A stretch of 64,000 nucleotides of DNA from Streptomyces sp. SCSIO 75703 (GCF_036607905.1 NZ_CP144555.1:5270001-5334000); one strand, 5' to 3'; positions 36,268 through 45,131 are shown, counted from the first letter of the stretch. Notes: generated by a model not told the origin, from the letters alone. Numbers and translations are program-made.

Positions 36268-38091
36268 TCAGGGGCGGTACCGCAGCACCTGCGGGTCGTG
36301 GTCGCTGATCTGGTCGTGGAACTCGGCGTTGATGTGCACGCTGTCGTAGGACAGGTGCCCGCGCCGGATCGACGGGCTCACCAGGATCTGGTCGAGCACC
36401 TGGCTGTTGCCCTGGTAGACGTACGAGTAGCGCTCGCCCGGCGGCAGCGACCTGACCGCCGACCAGAGCGCGCCGCCGGCCTCCAGGCGTTCCGTCGTGC
36501 CGGAGAACTCGAAGTCGTTGATGTCGCCGAGGGCGATGACGTCCGCGTTCTTCTGGACCGCCAGGATCTGCTTGACGAAGGTGTTCACCGCCGTCGCCTG
36601 GAGGTGGCGCTGGGTCTCCGAACTCCGCGCCGGCGGCTGGTACTGGGAGGTCAGCCCCTGGTCGCCGCCCTTGGACGCGAAGTGGTTGGCGATCACGAAG
36701 ACCGTCCGCCCGCGGAACGAGAACTCGCCGGCCAGCGGCTTGCGGCTGTTCAGCCAGGCGGGGTTCGCGGGGTCGACCCGGCCGGGGGAGTGGGTCAGCG
36801 CCGCCTTGCCGCGCACCTTCACCACCCCGGTCGCGGTGACCGCGTCCCCGCCGGGACGGTCGGCGAAGGAGACCCGCCGCGGGTCGAAGAGGAACACCTG
36901 GCGGATGTTGCCGCCCGGCTGCCCGCCGTCCGCCTTGTCGACGGGGTCCACCGAGCGCCAGTCGTAGCGCGGGCCGCCGGCCGCGACGACGGCGTCGATC
37001 AGCTTGCCCACCGTCACGCCGGCGGTCACCGTGCCGTCGTCCGTGGCGCCGTTGTCGTCCTGGATCTCCTCCAGGGACACGATGTCCGGTGAGCGCAGGT
37101 TCCGGACGATCGCCTCCGCGTGCGCGGCGAAGGTGCCGTCGGAGGGGTCGAGGTTCTCGACGTTGTACGTGGCCACCGACAGCTCGTCGCGGTGCTGCTC
37201 CCGGGTCGTCTCGCGGGCGAGCCCGCCGGCGGTGAGCGTGCCGAGACTACGGGCGACCAGGGTGTAGCCGCCGAACTGGTTGTAGTCGAGCGGGCCGGTG
37301 GTGGCGCCCGCGAGGGTGTCGCCCACGTCGGCGGCGGGGAAGCCGGCCGGTACGCCCAGGGTCTGGATCTGCAGCCGCCCGGTGTTCTGCGCGTCGCGGG
37401 AGCCGTAGACGGTGCCGCCCCGGGGGCTCGCGTTCTCGCCGGGCTTCACCGTCACCCACAGCTCGGTGTACGGGTCGGTCGCGCCGACCACGCGGGCGTC
37501 GGCCACCTGGACGTTCATGCCCTCCAGGGACTCGTAGTAGTCCAGGGCGTAGCGGTCGGGCCGCAGGGGCAGGGCGTTGACGGAGCCGTTCGCGGCGGCG
37601 TCGCCCGCCGGGGCGTAGGCGTGCGGCACGGAGCGGGCCGAGACGACGACCGGGTCCGGCACCGGGTTGCCGCGGGAGACCACGGTGACCGTGGGCCGGG
37701 TGATCTCGGTGAGCGACTGGTTGCCGGAGGCGGTCCCGCCGGGCACGAACTCCGAGACCGTGCCGGAGACGGTGACCGCGTCGCCGGCCTCGACCCCGGG
37801 GGCCGAGCCGGTGAAGACGAACACGCCCTCGCTGGTGGCGGGGTCGTCGTCGGGCCGCGGGTCCTGGAACCAGAAGCCCCGGGAGGAGCCGTGGTCGCGG
37901 ACGCCGGTGACGACGCCGGGCACGTCGGCGACCTGGCGGCCGGCGTACGGGGAGATCCTGGTGGTGCCCTGGATGTCGTGGATGCGCACGGAGTCGGCGT
38001 GCGCGGGCGGACCGAGGACGACGACGGACGCCGCCGAACAGGTGGCGGCGACGGTGAGCGCGGCGAGGCGCGTGACGGACTGGCTGGCCAA
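36268..38091 (-). CDS. Secreted endonuclease/exonuclease/phosphatase-family nuclease
   Basis: Extracellular nuclease of the ExeM/NucH class. The 607 residues start with a Sec signal peptide (cleavage probably after AHA, about residue 32), a β-rich N-terminal module (to about 300), and a DNase I-like domain with YNVENLDP, SLEEIQD, NHFASKGGDQG, LGDINDFEFSGT and SDHDPQV, which hold the metal and catalytic residues of the family. The start codon is TTG 38091 with AGGAG at 38098-38102. Probable roles are nutrient scavenging of DNA or remodelling of matrix DNA. It is a single-gene unit. Confidence 0.9.
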   Translation of the reverse strand: MASQSVTRLAALTVAATCSAASVVVLGPPAHADSVRIHDIQGTTRISPYAGRQVADVPGVVTGVRDHGSSRGFWFQDPRPDDDPATSEGVFVFTGSAPGVEAGDAVTVSGTVSEFVPGGTASGNQSLTEITRPTVTVVSRGNPVPDPVVVSARSVPHAYAPAGDAAANGSVNALPLRPDRYALDYYESLEGMNVQVADARVVGATDPYTELWVTVKPGENASPRGGTVYGSRDAQNTGRLQIQTLGVPAGFPAADVGDTLAGATTGPLDYNQFGGYTLVARSLGTLTAGGLARETTREQHRDELSVATYNVENLDPSDGTFAAHAEAIVRNLRSPDIVSLEEIQDDNGATDDGTVTAGVTVGKLIDAVVAAGGPRYDWRSVDPVDKADGGQPGGNIRQVFLFDPRRVSFADRPGGDAVTATGVVKVRGKAALTHSPGRVDPANPAWLNSRKPLAGEFSFRGRTVFVIANHFASKGGDQGLTSQYQPPARSSETQRHLQATAVNTFVKQILAVQKNADVIALGDINDFEFSGTTERLEAGGALWSAVRSLPPGERYSYVYQGNSQVLDQILVSPSIRRGHLSYDSVHINAEFHDQISDHDPQVLRYRP

Positions 38092-38303
38092 CGGGGCTCC
38101 TGCGGGGGGAGGTGACGGACGCCGGACGGGGACGGAACGGACGCGCGGGGCGGGAGGGCGGTCGCGCGCCGGCCTCGGCGCACGGCGGCCCCCCGTTTTC
38201 TACGCGCGTCAATCTCCTGCCTGGCCAAGGGCGTTGTCAAGGTTCGGGCCGTGTACGAGGGGGGTCGGCGAGATGAACCCGGCGAGTCGGGGGGAAACCC
38301 GTC

Positions 38304-38309
38304 TAGGCT
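38304..38309 (+). promoter_or_regulatory. -10 box of the 478-residue protein gene
   Basis: TAGGCT; transcription would start near 38316, giving a ~60-nt leader that contains the SD GAGGAG (38361-38366). A TTG at 38316 would be an alternative leaderless start but is less likely. Confidence 0.5.
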
Positions 38310-38375
38310 GAGCGGTTGAGCCGTGCGGCGGCGGATGGCCGTGCGGCGGACGAGGTGCGCGAGGAGAAACAGCCG

Positions 38376-39812
38376 ATGTCAGACCGCTCCACCCTGCCGC
38401 CCGCACGACTGCGCCCCGAGGCGGAGCTGGCCCGCGACGCGCTGTCCGCGCCGGTGCTCTCCCGGGCCGTCCGGATCGCCCGCTGGGCGGGCCCGGACAC
38501 CCGTGTCGACGCGGGCGGCGCCCTCGTCGAGGAGCAGCTCCCGGCCGCCGCGACGGCGCTGGCGCTGACCGGCGACGACGCGGCGGCGGAGGCGAGCGAG
38601 GCCTGGCGGGTCGCGGTGGACGCCGGACTCGTCGCGATCCTCGACGAGGACGAGGGCACCGTCACGGCCGGCGAGGAACTGGCGCTGCTCACCGGGGGCT
38701 CCCCGCAGGACGTGCTCGCCGTGTGGCTCACCGCGCTGGAGACCGTCCTCGCCGACGCGAGCGTGCCCGACCTGGACGATCTGGTGGACCTGGTCGCCGA
38801 GGGCGGCGCGGTCGACCTGTCGGGCCTGGACTGGGACCCCGGGGCCGAGGCCGATTTCCTGGACGGCGTGCTCGCCAACCTCTACCTGCTCACCGTCGGC
38901 GAGAACACCCCCGGCGACGCCCCCGTGCCGCTGCCCGCGCTGGCCGCCTCGGTGCTGGTCCCCGGAGACATGGACGAGCCCACCAACGACGTGCTGGAGC
39001 AGGTCTCCGACGCGATGATGCGGCTGGACGACCAGTTCCGGATGCTGGAGCCGGTCGGCCTGGTCGCCTACCGGCCCGTCGACGAGGCCCTGATGGCCGA
39101 CGTCGACGAGGAGCCCGGGGCGCCCGTCGACGAGACCGACGTCGCCCGCTACGGCATGGTGCGGCTCACCCCGCTCGGCCTGTACGGGCTCCGCGCCCGC
39201 CTGCTGGAGGCCGGTTTCACCGCCCCGGCCGTCGGCGACCTCGCCGACAAGGGCGCCGACGCCCTGCTCGACGGCACGGCCGGCTACCCGCCGCTCGCCG
39301 CGCACGCCGAGACCGAGGGATGGCTCGCCGGCCGGGACCCCGTGAACGCGGCGCGCGAACTGCTCGCCGCGGCGCGCGGGGCCGACGCGGGTGCCCCGCT
39401 GCGCCGGCTGCGCTGCCAGCAGGCGCTGTCCCTGCTCGGTCCGGAGGCCGAGCCGGCACTGCGGGACGTGCTCGACGACGCGGAGCTGGGCGGGCTGGCC
39501 CGGGTCTGGCTCACCGAGCGCGGCGCCGGGGACGTGCCGGCGCCGCCGGAGGCGATGGTCTTCTGGCTGACCGTGGACACGCTCGCCGCGCAGCTCGCCG
39601 CGGAGGGCGAATCCGAGGAACTGCGCGCCCTGGTCCAGGGGCTGGCCCGGCAGCACAGCGGCTTCTTCGAGACGGTCTGGCGGGTCGACCACCCGGCCAC
39701 CGCCGAGGTGCTGGAGGCGGTGGGCCGCCTCCACCCGGACAAGCGGACGGCCAAGGAGGCGCGCAAGGCCGCGTTCAAGGCGCGGTCGCAGCAGGGCGAA
39801 CAGACCGGCTGA
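38376..39812 (+). CDS. Conserved protein of unknown function, 478 residues
   Basis: I recognise no named domain. The protein is very acidic and rich in Ala, Leu, Glu and Asp, mostly helical, with no signal peptide or membrane segment, no cysteine except in LRRLRCQQALSLLG, and HEAT-like helical pairs suggested around LRCQQALSLLGPEAEPALRDVLDDAELGGLARVWL. The C-terminal HPATAEVLEAVGRLHPDKRTAKEARKAAFKARSQ ends in a basic helix. ATG 38376 was chosen because of GAGGAG nine nt upstream. It stands alone, divergent from the nuclease gene. Confidence 0.83.
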   Translation: MSDRSTLPPARLRPEAELARDALSAPVLSRAVRIARWAGPDTRVDAGGALVEEQLPAAATALALTGDDAAAEASEAWRVAVDAGLVAILDEDEGTVTAGEELALLTGGSPQDVLAVWLTALETVLADASVPDLDDLVDLVAEGGAVDLSGLDWDPGAEADFLDGVLANLYLLTVGENTPGDAPVPLPALAASVLVPGDMDEPTNDVLEQVSDAMMRLDDQFRMLEPVGLVAYRPVDEALMADVDEEPGAPVDETDVARYGMVRLTPLGLYGLRARLLEAGFTAPAVGDLADKGADALLDGTAGYPPLAAHAETEGWLAGRDPVNAARELLAAARGADAGAPLRRLRCQQALSLLGPEAEPALRDVLDDAELGGLARVWLTERGAGDVPAPPEAMVFWLTVDTLAAQLAAEGESEELRALVQGLARQHSGFFETVWRVDHPATAEVLEAVGRLHPDKRTAKEARKAAFKARSQQGEQTG

Positions 39813-39884
39813 GGCCGGGCGGGCGCACGCGGAGCGCCGGGGCCGTGCCGGACCGGAGGGCGCGGCCCCTTGTTCGGGGAGGGT

Positions 39885-39903
39885 CTGACATCTAACATTT
39901 CAG
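39885..39903. promoter_or_regulatory. Operator-like palindrome at the GntR gene
   Basis: CTGACAT-CTAAC-ATTTCAG is a 7+5+7 repeat with one mismatch. It encloses the TAACAT -10 box, so the regulator could repress its own leaderless transcript. Confidence 0.55.
39893..39898 (+). promoter_or_regulatory. Leaderless-type -10 box of the GntR gene
   Basis: TAACAT, 7 nt before the GTG start at 39906. Confidence 0.65.
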
Positions 39904-39905
39904 TC

Positions 39906-40550
39906 GTGCCCATCCGACCCGTACCCCGCACCCTGCTCCGGGACCGTGCCTACGAGGCGATCCGTGACGCGATCGTCGCCGGGGAGATCGAGCCCGGTGC
40001 CGTCGTGCGGGACGCCGACCTCGCCGAGCGGCTGGCGCTCTCCCGGGCGCCCGTGCGCGAGGCGTTCTCCCGCCTGGTGGATGAGGGACTGCTGGAGAGC
40101 AAGCCGCAGAGCTACACGCGGGTCACCCCGGTCGTCGCCGCCGAGGTGCGCGACGCCGCCGCCGTGGTCGGTGCCATGCACGAACTGGTCACCCGCGTCG
40201 CCGTGCCCCGGCTGCGCGAGGCCGACCTCGACGAGATGCGCGCCGCCAACGACCGCTTCGCCGCCGCCGTGCGCACCGGCGACGTGGACGGCGCCCTGCG
40301 CGCCGACGACGCGCTGCACCACGTCCTCGTCCGCGTCGCCGGCAACGGGGCCGCGGCGTCGACCGTCGCCCGCTACACCCCGCTCATCCGCCGGCTGGAA
40401 CGCCGCCGCTTCGCCGAGGGCGGCACCTGCCGCTCGGCCGGACTGCACGGACGGCTGATCGACGCCTGCGCGGCCGGGGACACGGAGACGGCGCTCCGTG
40501 TCACGGCGGACATCTGGCGCAGCCTGGAAGGGCTCGCCGACCCCGAGTGA
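39906..40550 (+). CDS. GntR-family (FadR subfamily) regulator
   Basis: 214-residue regulator next to ACC deaminase. The winged helix is at about residues 10-75 (YEAIRDAIVAGEIEPGAVVRDADLAERLALSRAPVREAFSRLVDEGLLESKPQSYTRV), and an all-helical FCD effector domain follows, with acidic and histidine positions (ELVTRVAVPRLREADLDEMR and DALHHVLV, SAGLHGRLIDA) fit for metal/carboxylate binding. GTG 39906 is set 7 nt behind TAACAT. Sixteen nt separate it from the ACC deaminase gene, which it probably controls. Confidence 0.92.
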   Translation: MPIRPVPRTLLRDRAYEAIRDAIVAGEIEPGAVVRDADLAERLALSRAPVREAFSRLVDEGLLESKPQSYTRVTPVVAAEVRDAAAVVGAMHELVTRVAVPRLREADLDEMRAANDRFAAAVRTGDVDGALRADDALHHVLVRVAGNGAAASTVARYTPLIRRLERRRFAEGGTCRSAGLHGRLIDACAAGDTETALRVTADIWRSLEGLADPE

Positions 40551-40566
40551 TCCGGAGGACCGCCCC

Positions 40567-41583
40567 ATGTCCCTTTCCTCGTACGCCCGGTACCCGTTGC
40601 TCCTCGGGCCCTCGCCCGTGCACCCGCTGGAACGGCTCAGCGACCACCTCGGCGGGGCCGCCGTGTGGGCCAAGCGGGAAGACCTCAACTCCGGCATCGC
40701 CTACGGCGGCAACAAGACCCGCAAACTGGAGTACCTGGTCGCCGACGCCCTCGCCCAGGGCTGCGACACCCTCGTCTCCATCGGCGGCGTGCAGTCCAAC
40801 CACACCCGCCAGGTCGCGGCCGTCGCCGCCCGCGCCGGGCTCAAGTGCGTGCTGGTGCAGGAGAGCTGGGTCGACTGGCCCGACGCGGTGTACGACAAGG
40901 TCGGCAACATCCTGATCTCCCGGCTGGCCGGCGCCGACGTACGGCTGGTGAGGGCCGGGTTCGGCATCGGCTTCAAGGAGAGCTGGGAACAGGCGCTGCG
41001 CGAGGTGGAGGAGGGCGGCGGCAAGCCGTACGCGATCCCCGCCGGGGCCTCCGACCACCCGCTGGGCGGGCTCGGCTTCGCCGGCTGGGCCCACGAGGTG
41101 GCCGAGCAGGAGCGCGAGGCGGGCGTCTTCTTCGACACCGTCGTCGTCTGCTCGGTGACCGGCTCCACCCAGGCCGGCATGATCGCCGGCTTCCGCGCCC
41201 TGGAGGAGGCGGGCGGGCGGCCCCGCCGGGTGCTCGGCATCGACGCCTCCGCCGAACCGGCCCGCACCCGCGAGCAGATCGCCCGGATCGCCCGGAACAC
41301 CGGCCGCCTCCTCGGCGTCGCGGGCGAACCGACCGAGGCCGACGTGGAACTGGACGAGCGCTACCACGCCGGGATCTACGGCGTGCCCGACGAGGCGACC
41401 CTCGACGCGATGCGGCTCGCCGCCCGCACCGAGGGCATGGTCACCGACCCCGTGTACGAGGGGAAGTCGATGGCCGGCCTCGTCGACCTGGTCGGCCGGG
41501 GCGAGATCCCCCGCGACGCGACCGTGCTCTACGCCCACCTCGGCGGCCAGCCCGCGCTGAACGCCTACAGCGCGCTCTTCTAG
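40567..41583 (+). CDS. acdS: 1-aminocyclopropane-1-carboxylate (ACC) deaminase
   Basis: PLP enzyme that splits ACC, the plant ethylene precursor, into α-ketobutyrate and ammonia. The 338-residue length equals the Pseudomonas enzyme. The PLP lysine is K50 in GGNKTRKLEY. The two positions that separate true ACC deaminase from D-cysteine desulfhydrase carry Glu298 (DPVYEGKS) and Leu325 (AHLGGQ), as in ACC deaminases. GGAGG precedes the ATG. It is the second gene after a GntR regulator. This is a plant-association type trait. Confidence 0.93.
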   Translation: MSLSSYARYPLLLGPSPVHPLERLSDHLGGAAVWAKREDLNSGIAYGGNKTRKLEYLVADALAQGCDTLVSIGGVQSNHTRQVAAVAARAGLKCVLVQESWVDWPDAVYDKVGNILISRLAGADVRLVRAGFGIGFKESWEQALREVEEGGGKPYAIPAGASDHPLGGLGFAGWAHEVAEQEREAGVFFDTVVVCSVTGSTQAGMIAGFRALEEAGGRPRRVLGIDASAEPARTREQIARIARNTGRLLGVAGEPTEADVELDERYHAGIYGVPDEATLDAMRLAARTEGMVTDPVYEGKSMAGLVDLVGRGEIPRDATVLYAHLGGQPALNAYSALF

Positions 41584-41631
41584 GGTCTTTCGTTGGGATC
41601 AGGCCGGACCCCGCGAGCCCGGCGTGATCCC
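41584..41631 (+). repeat. Hairpin repeat element, copy A
   Basis: Directly after the ACC deaminase stop. A 13-bp stem with one mismatch (41595-41607 with 41619-41631) encloses an 11-nt loop. The 29 bases 41603-41631 are the exact reverse complement of 62027-62055, and the preceding CTTTCGTT resembles CTCTCGTTT at copy B. It may serve as a terminator; the spread points to a mobile or REP-like element. Confidence 0.75.
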
Positions 41632-41735
41632 GCCCGCTCCGGGAGGCGCCCGCGTCCCGGCCGGTACCGGTGCCCCCTGCGGGCCGGCCGGGCACGTCCC
41701 GGCGGCCGGGCGGTCCGGGCGGGGAGTCCGCGCCG

Positions 41736-41741
41736 TAGAAT
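41736..41741 (+). promoter_or_regulatory. Leaderless-type -10 box of the DUF1707 gene
   Basis: TAGAAT, 8 nt before the ATG at 41750. Confidence 0.6.
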
Positions 41742-41749
41742 TCCCGGCC

Positions 41750-42361
41750 ATGACCGCTGGTGACATGACGCCCCGCCGACCGTCCGACCCCGACCGGAAC
41801 CTGCGGGTCGCCGACACCGACCGGGAGGCCGTCGCCGAGCGGCTGCGAGACGCCATGGGGGAGGGGCGGCTGTCCCTGGAGGAACTGGAGGAGCGGCTGG
41901 AGACGGCCTTCGCCGCGAAGACCTTCGGCGACCTCGAACCCCTCGTCGCGGACCTGCCCGAGGCGGCGCAGGCGGCGGGGTGGCCGGACCCGCTGGTGCT
42001 GGACGCGGGGAGCGGCAGCCTGCGCCAGACCGGCTACTGGGTGGTGCCGGCGACGATCGTGGCCACCACCGGCATGGGCAACATCAAGGTCGACTTCACC
42101 GGGGCCGAGTGCCGGCGGCGCCAGGTGACGGTCGAGGTGACCGTCGGCATGGGCAACATGGTCGTCGTCGTCCCGCGCGGGTGGGAGGTGCGCACCAGCG
42201 AGGTGAGCACCGGCCTCGGCCACGTCGTCAACCGCGCCACGGACCGCCCCGAGGCGGGCGCCCCCGTCCTGCGCTTCACCGGCCGCGTCCGCATGGGCAA
42301 CCTCAAGGTCCGCTACCCGAGCCGCTTCGAGCTGGCCCGCGCCCGCCGCGCCGGTCACTGA
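41750..42361 (+). CDS. DUF1707 / LiaF-like domain protein
   Basis: 203 residues. An N-terminal DUF1707 domain (about residues 17-70, LRVADTDREAVAERLRDAMGEGRLSLEELEERLETAFAAKTFGDL) precedes a β-rich domain like the C-terminus of LiaF/cell-wall-active antibiotic response proteins, with repeated GMGN turns (TTGMGNIKV, TVGMGNMVV, VRMGNLKV). No membrane helix is seen. Paralogues are numerous in Streptomyces and a link to envelope stress is only inferred. The ATG is preceded by TAGAAT, not by an SD. Confidence 0.85.
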   Translation: MTAGDMTPRRPSDPDRNLRVADTDREAVAERLRDAMGEGRLSLEELEERLETAFAAKTFGDLEPLVADLPEAAQAAGWPDPLVLDAGSGSLRQTGYWVVPATIVATTGMGNIKVDFTGAECRRRQVTVEVTVGMGNMVVVVPRGWEVRTSEVSTGLGHVVNRATDRPEAGAPVLRFTGRVRMGNLKVRYPSRFELARARRAGH

Positions 42362-42388
42362 GCCGGGGCGCCCTCCCGGCGACGGGGC

Positions 42389-42414
42389 GGGGGCGCCTCG
42401 CGCGGGGCGCCCCC
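42389..42414. terminator. Bidirectional terminator
   Basis: Perfect 9-bp GC stem (42389-42397 with 42406-42414), 8-nt loop, between the DUF1707 gene and the convergent TerD-type gene. Confidence 0.7.
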
Positions 42415-42430
42415 GGCCGGCGGGCGGTGC

Positions 42431-43657
42431 CTACAGGGCCGCGGCGGCGGGCTTCACCATGCCGCGCACCGTGCGGGACTTGACGAAGTCGCCCATCGCG
42501 GTCATCTCCCACTCGCCGCTGAACTGGCGGATCAGCTTCGCCATCATCACGCCGGTCTGCGGTTCGGCGGAGGTCAGGTCGAAGCGGGCCAGTTCCTCGC
42601 CGCTGGCGGCGTCCACGAGACGGCAGTACGCCTTGGCGACCTCGGTGAACTTCTGGCCGGAGAAGGAGTTCACGGTGAAGACCAGTCCGCTGACCTCCTG
42701 GGGGAGCCGGCCGAGGTCGACGGTGATCGTCTCGTCGTCGCCGCTGCCCTCGCCGGTGAGGTTGTCCCCGGAGTGCCGCACGGCGCCGCCCAGGATCTGC
42801 AGCTTGCCGAAGTAGCAGCTGTCGATGTGGTCGCGCTGTGGGCCGTACGCGATGACCGACGCGTCCAGGTCGATGTCCTTGCCCCGGTAGGCGGGCTCCC
42901 AGCCGAGGCCCATGCGGACCTGCGAGAGCACCGGCCGGCCGCCCTTGACCAGCGACACCGTCTGGTTCTTGGTGAGGCTGACCCGGCCCTTGTCCAGGTT
43001 GATCTTCCCGGCGCCCGGGGCCGGGGCGGGCGGGACGGCCGGCGGCGCGGGCGGGGCGGCGGGCATGGCGGGGGCGCCGACCGGGGGCGGCGGGAACGCC
43101 GGGGCCTGGGCGGGGGCGGGCGGGGCGGCGACCGGCGGCGCGGCGGGGGCGGCCGGCTCCTCCACGGTGACGCCGAAGTCGGTGGCGATGCCCGCGAGTC
43201 CGTCGGCGTACCCCTGGCCGACCGCGCGGGCCTTCCAGGCGCCGTCGCGCCGGTAGACCTCCACGACGACCAGCGCCGTCTCGGCGCCGAGCCGGGGCGG
43301 GGTGAAGGTGGCGAGGACGGCTCCGGTGTCCGCGTCGCGGAGGGTCGCGGTCGGCTCGATGCCCTGGAAGGACTGCCCCGCCGCGTCCGGGCTGGCGGTC
43401 ACGACGATCTTCTCGATGGCCGGGGGGACGGCCGCGGTGTCGACGGTGACGGCGTCCGGGGCGGTGCCGCCGCCGGAGCGGTAGGTCACGCCCGGCCCGG
43501 AGGGCTGGTTGTAGAAGATGAAGTCGTCGTCGGAGCGCACCTTGCCGTCGGCGGTGAGCAGCAGGCCCGAGACATCGAGCCGCACGGGGGCGGCGACGTC
43601 CACCGCCACGCGGGCGACGGACAGCGGGATGTTCGAGCCGGGGGTCATTGCGGTCAT
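42431..43657 (-). CDS. Tandem TerD-domain protein (tellurium-resistance family)
   Basis: 408 residues with two TerD/CABP-type calcium-binding domains. Domain 1 (about 5-165) includes KVRSDDDFIFYNQ, and domain 2 (about 225-400) includes GWEPAYRGKDIDLDAS and DDETITVDLGRLP; acidic loops are the likely Ca sites. They are joined by a ~55-residue Pro/Ala linker. This double layout resembles TerA- or TerF-like proteins of actinobacteria. It is encoded alone here, without the rest of a ter cluster. Possible roles are stress response or development. Confidence 0.88.
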   Translation of the reverse strand: MTAMTPGSNIPLSVARVAVDVAAPVRLDVSGLLLTADGKVRSDDDFIFYNQPSGPGVTYRSGGGTAPDAVTVDTAAVPPAIEKIVVTASPDAAGQSFQGIEPTATLRDADTGAVLATFTPPRLGAETALVVVEVYRRDGAWKARAVGQGYADGLAGIATDFGVTVEEPAAPAAPPVAAPPAPAQAPAFPPPPVGAPAMPAAPPAPPAVPPAPAPGAGKINLDKGRVSLTKNQTVSLVKGGRPVLSQVRMGLGWEPAYRGKDIDLDASVIAYGPQRDHIDSCYFGKLQILGGAVRHSGDNLTGEGSGDDETITVDLGRLPQEVSGLVFTVNSFSGQKFTEVAKAYCRLVDAASGEELARFDLTSAEPQTGVMMAKLIRQFSGEWEMTAMGDFVKSRTVRGMVKPAAAAL

Positions 43658-43729
43658 GCCGGGTGAACGAGCGACGCGGTTTTGCCGTTCCCTTACCCTT
43701 CGGCCGATCGGGGGCCGTGGCGGCGGCGG

Positions 43730-43772
43730 GCGACGGCCCGGCCCGGCCGCGCCGCGACGGCCCGGCCCGGCC
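43730..43772. repeat. 19-bp direct repeat, period 24
   Basis: Two exact copies (43730-43748 and 43754-43772) in the non-coding stretch before the stop of the 77-residue gene. Confidence 0.8.
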
Positions 43773-43775
43773 TTC

Positions 43776-44009
43776 TCAGGCCCGGCCGCGCCGCCGGTTG
43801 CGGGGGTGCTCGCGGGCGGTGCGCTCGTTGCCGCGCTTGTAGTTGCCGGTCCAGCGGGCCATGACCAGCTGGGGGTCGCCGGCGGCCACCTCGTCGAGGA
43901 ACCGGGCGGCCCGCGGCCCGTTCAGGGTGGCCGCGGGATGCCCGTGGTGGGTGATGCGGACGGTGCCGCTCTCGTGCGCCTCGTAGGCGAATCCGTGGGG
44001 TCGGGGCAT
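43776..44009 (-). CDS. Small basic protein of unknown function
   Basis: 77 residues. It begins MPRPHGFAYEAHESGTVRITHHGHPAATLNGPRAARFL, has a central LDEVAAGDPQLVMARWTGNYKRGNERTA and ends in an Arg/Asn-rich tail; I recall very similar proteins in other Streptomyces. The tail suggests nucleic-acid contact but this is a guess. TACCAT on the - strand ends 6 nt before the ATG, with no SD, so the transcript is probably leaderless. Confidence 0.8.
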   Translation of the reverse strand: MPRPHGFAYEAHESGTVRITHHGHPAATLNGPRAARFLDEVAAGDPQLVMARWTGNYKRGNERTAREHPRNRRRGRA

Positions 44010-44015
44010 GCGGGG

Positions 44016-44021
44016 ATGGTA
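44016..44021 (-). promoter_or_regulatory. Leaderless-type -10 box
   Basis: TACCAT on the - strand, 6 nt before the ATG at 44009. Confidence 0.6.
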
Positions 44022-44141
44022 GGACGCGCGGCGAGCGGCGGCCCACCGGTTTTCCCGCGGGTGCCCGGCCCGGCGCCCCCCGGCGCCGGCCCGCCCCCGC
44101 GTCGGCCGCCGCCGGTCCGCCCGGCCCCCTCGGGCCGCCGC

Positions 44142-45131
44142 CTACGGGACGACCAGGATCTTCCGGCCGACGCCCGACGCGAACTGCTCCAGGGCCTGCG
44201 GGTACTGATCCAGCGGCACCCGGTCGCTGATGAACACGTCCGGGTCCAGCACCCCGTTGGCGAACAGCTCGGCCGCCCGCTCGTAGCTGTGCAGCACCGC
44301 CATCGACCCGGTGATGGTGATCTCCTGGTTGTAGATGCGGTACGGGTCGATCGTCACGCGCGTCGCGTAGTCGGCGACGCCGAACTGGAGGAACGTGCCG
44401 GCCTTGGCCACCCGGCCCAGTCCGTCCTGGATCGCCGCCGCGTTGCCGGTGGCGTCGATGACCAGGTCCCAGCCCTGCGGCCGGTCCAGTGCGTCCGCGT
44501 TCGCCGCCGAGGCCGAGACACCGAGGGCGCGGGCCGCCTCCAGCCGCGCCGGGTTGACGTCGACCACGTCGACGCCGGCCGCGCCGGTCTTCTTGGCCAG
44601 CTCCAGCATCATCAGGCCCATGGTGCCCGAGCCGTAGATCAGGACGTGGGCGCCGAGGCGGGTCCGGAGGACGTCGTAGCCGCGGACCGCGCAGGACAGC
44701 GGCTCGATGAGGGCCGCGTCCGCGGTGCGCACGTGCTCGGGCAGTCTGACGCAGTTGGCCACCGGGGCGAGCGCGTACTGCGCCGCCCCGCCCGGCGTGG
44801 TGACGCCGATCGCGGCCCAGCTCTCGCACATGTTGTTCTGGCCGTTGCGGCAGAAGCGGCACTCGTGGCAGTACAGGGACGGGTCCACCGCGACCCGGTC
44901 GCCGACCGCCACCTCGGTGACCTGGGTGCCGACGCCGACCACCTCGCCCGCGAACTCGTGGCCCGGCACGATGGGGAGCGTGGGGGCGAACTCGCCCTGG
45001 AGGATGTGCAGGTCGGTGCCGCACAGGCCGCAGGCCGCGACCTCGACGACGACCTCGCGCGGCCCGGGCGTCGGGTCCGGGACCTCGGCGACGACGGCCC
45101 TGCCCACGGACTCGATGACGGCGGCCTTCAT
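44142..45131 (-). CDS. Zinc-dependent alcohol/polyol dehydrogenase
   Basis: Medium-chain dehydrogenase of 329 residues. Catalytic zinc ligands are in CGLCGTDLH and GHEFAGEV; the structural zinc cysteines are in CHECRFCRNGQNNMC; the NAD site is IYGSGTMGLMMLE. Sequence type is close to sorbitol/threonine-type dehydrogenases. The ATG overlaps the upstream permease stop (ATGA), so it belongs to the ABC importer operon and probably oxidises the imported polyol. Confidence 0.92.
   Translation of the reverse strand: MKAAVIESVGRAVVAEVPDPTPGPREVVVEVAACGLCGTDLHILQGEFAPTLPIVPGHEFAGEVVGVGTQVTEVAVGDRVAVDPSLYCHECRFCRNGQNNMCESWAAIGVTTPGGAAQYALAPVANCVRLPEHVRTADAALIEPLSCAVRGYDVLRTRLGAHVLIYGSGTMGLMMLELAKKTGAAGVDVVDVNPARLEAARALGVSASAANADALDRPQGWDLVIDATGNAAAIQDGLGRVAKAGTFLQFGVADYATRVTIDPYRIYNQEITITGSMAVLHSYERAAELFANGVLDPDVFISDRVPLDQYPQALEQFASGVGRKILVVP

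Noticed and set aside
38220..38300. PHO box upstream of the secreted nuclease
   Set aside because: One GGTTCATCTCG unit on the - strand fits, but the second 11-bp unit does not begin with GTTCA.
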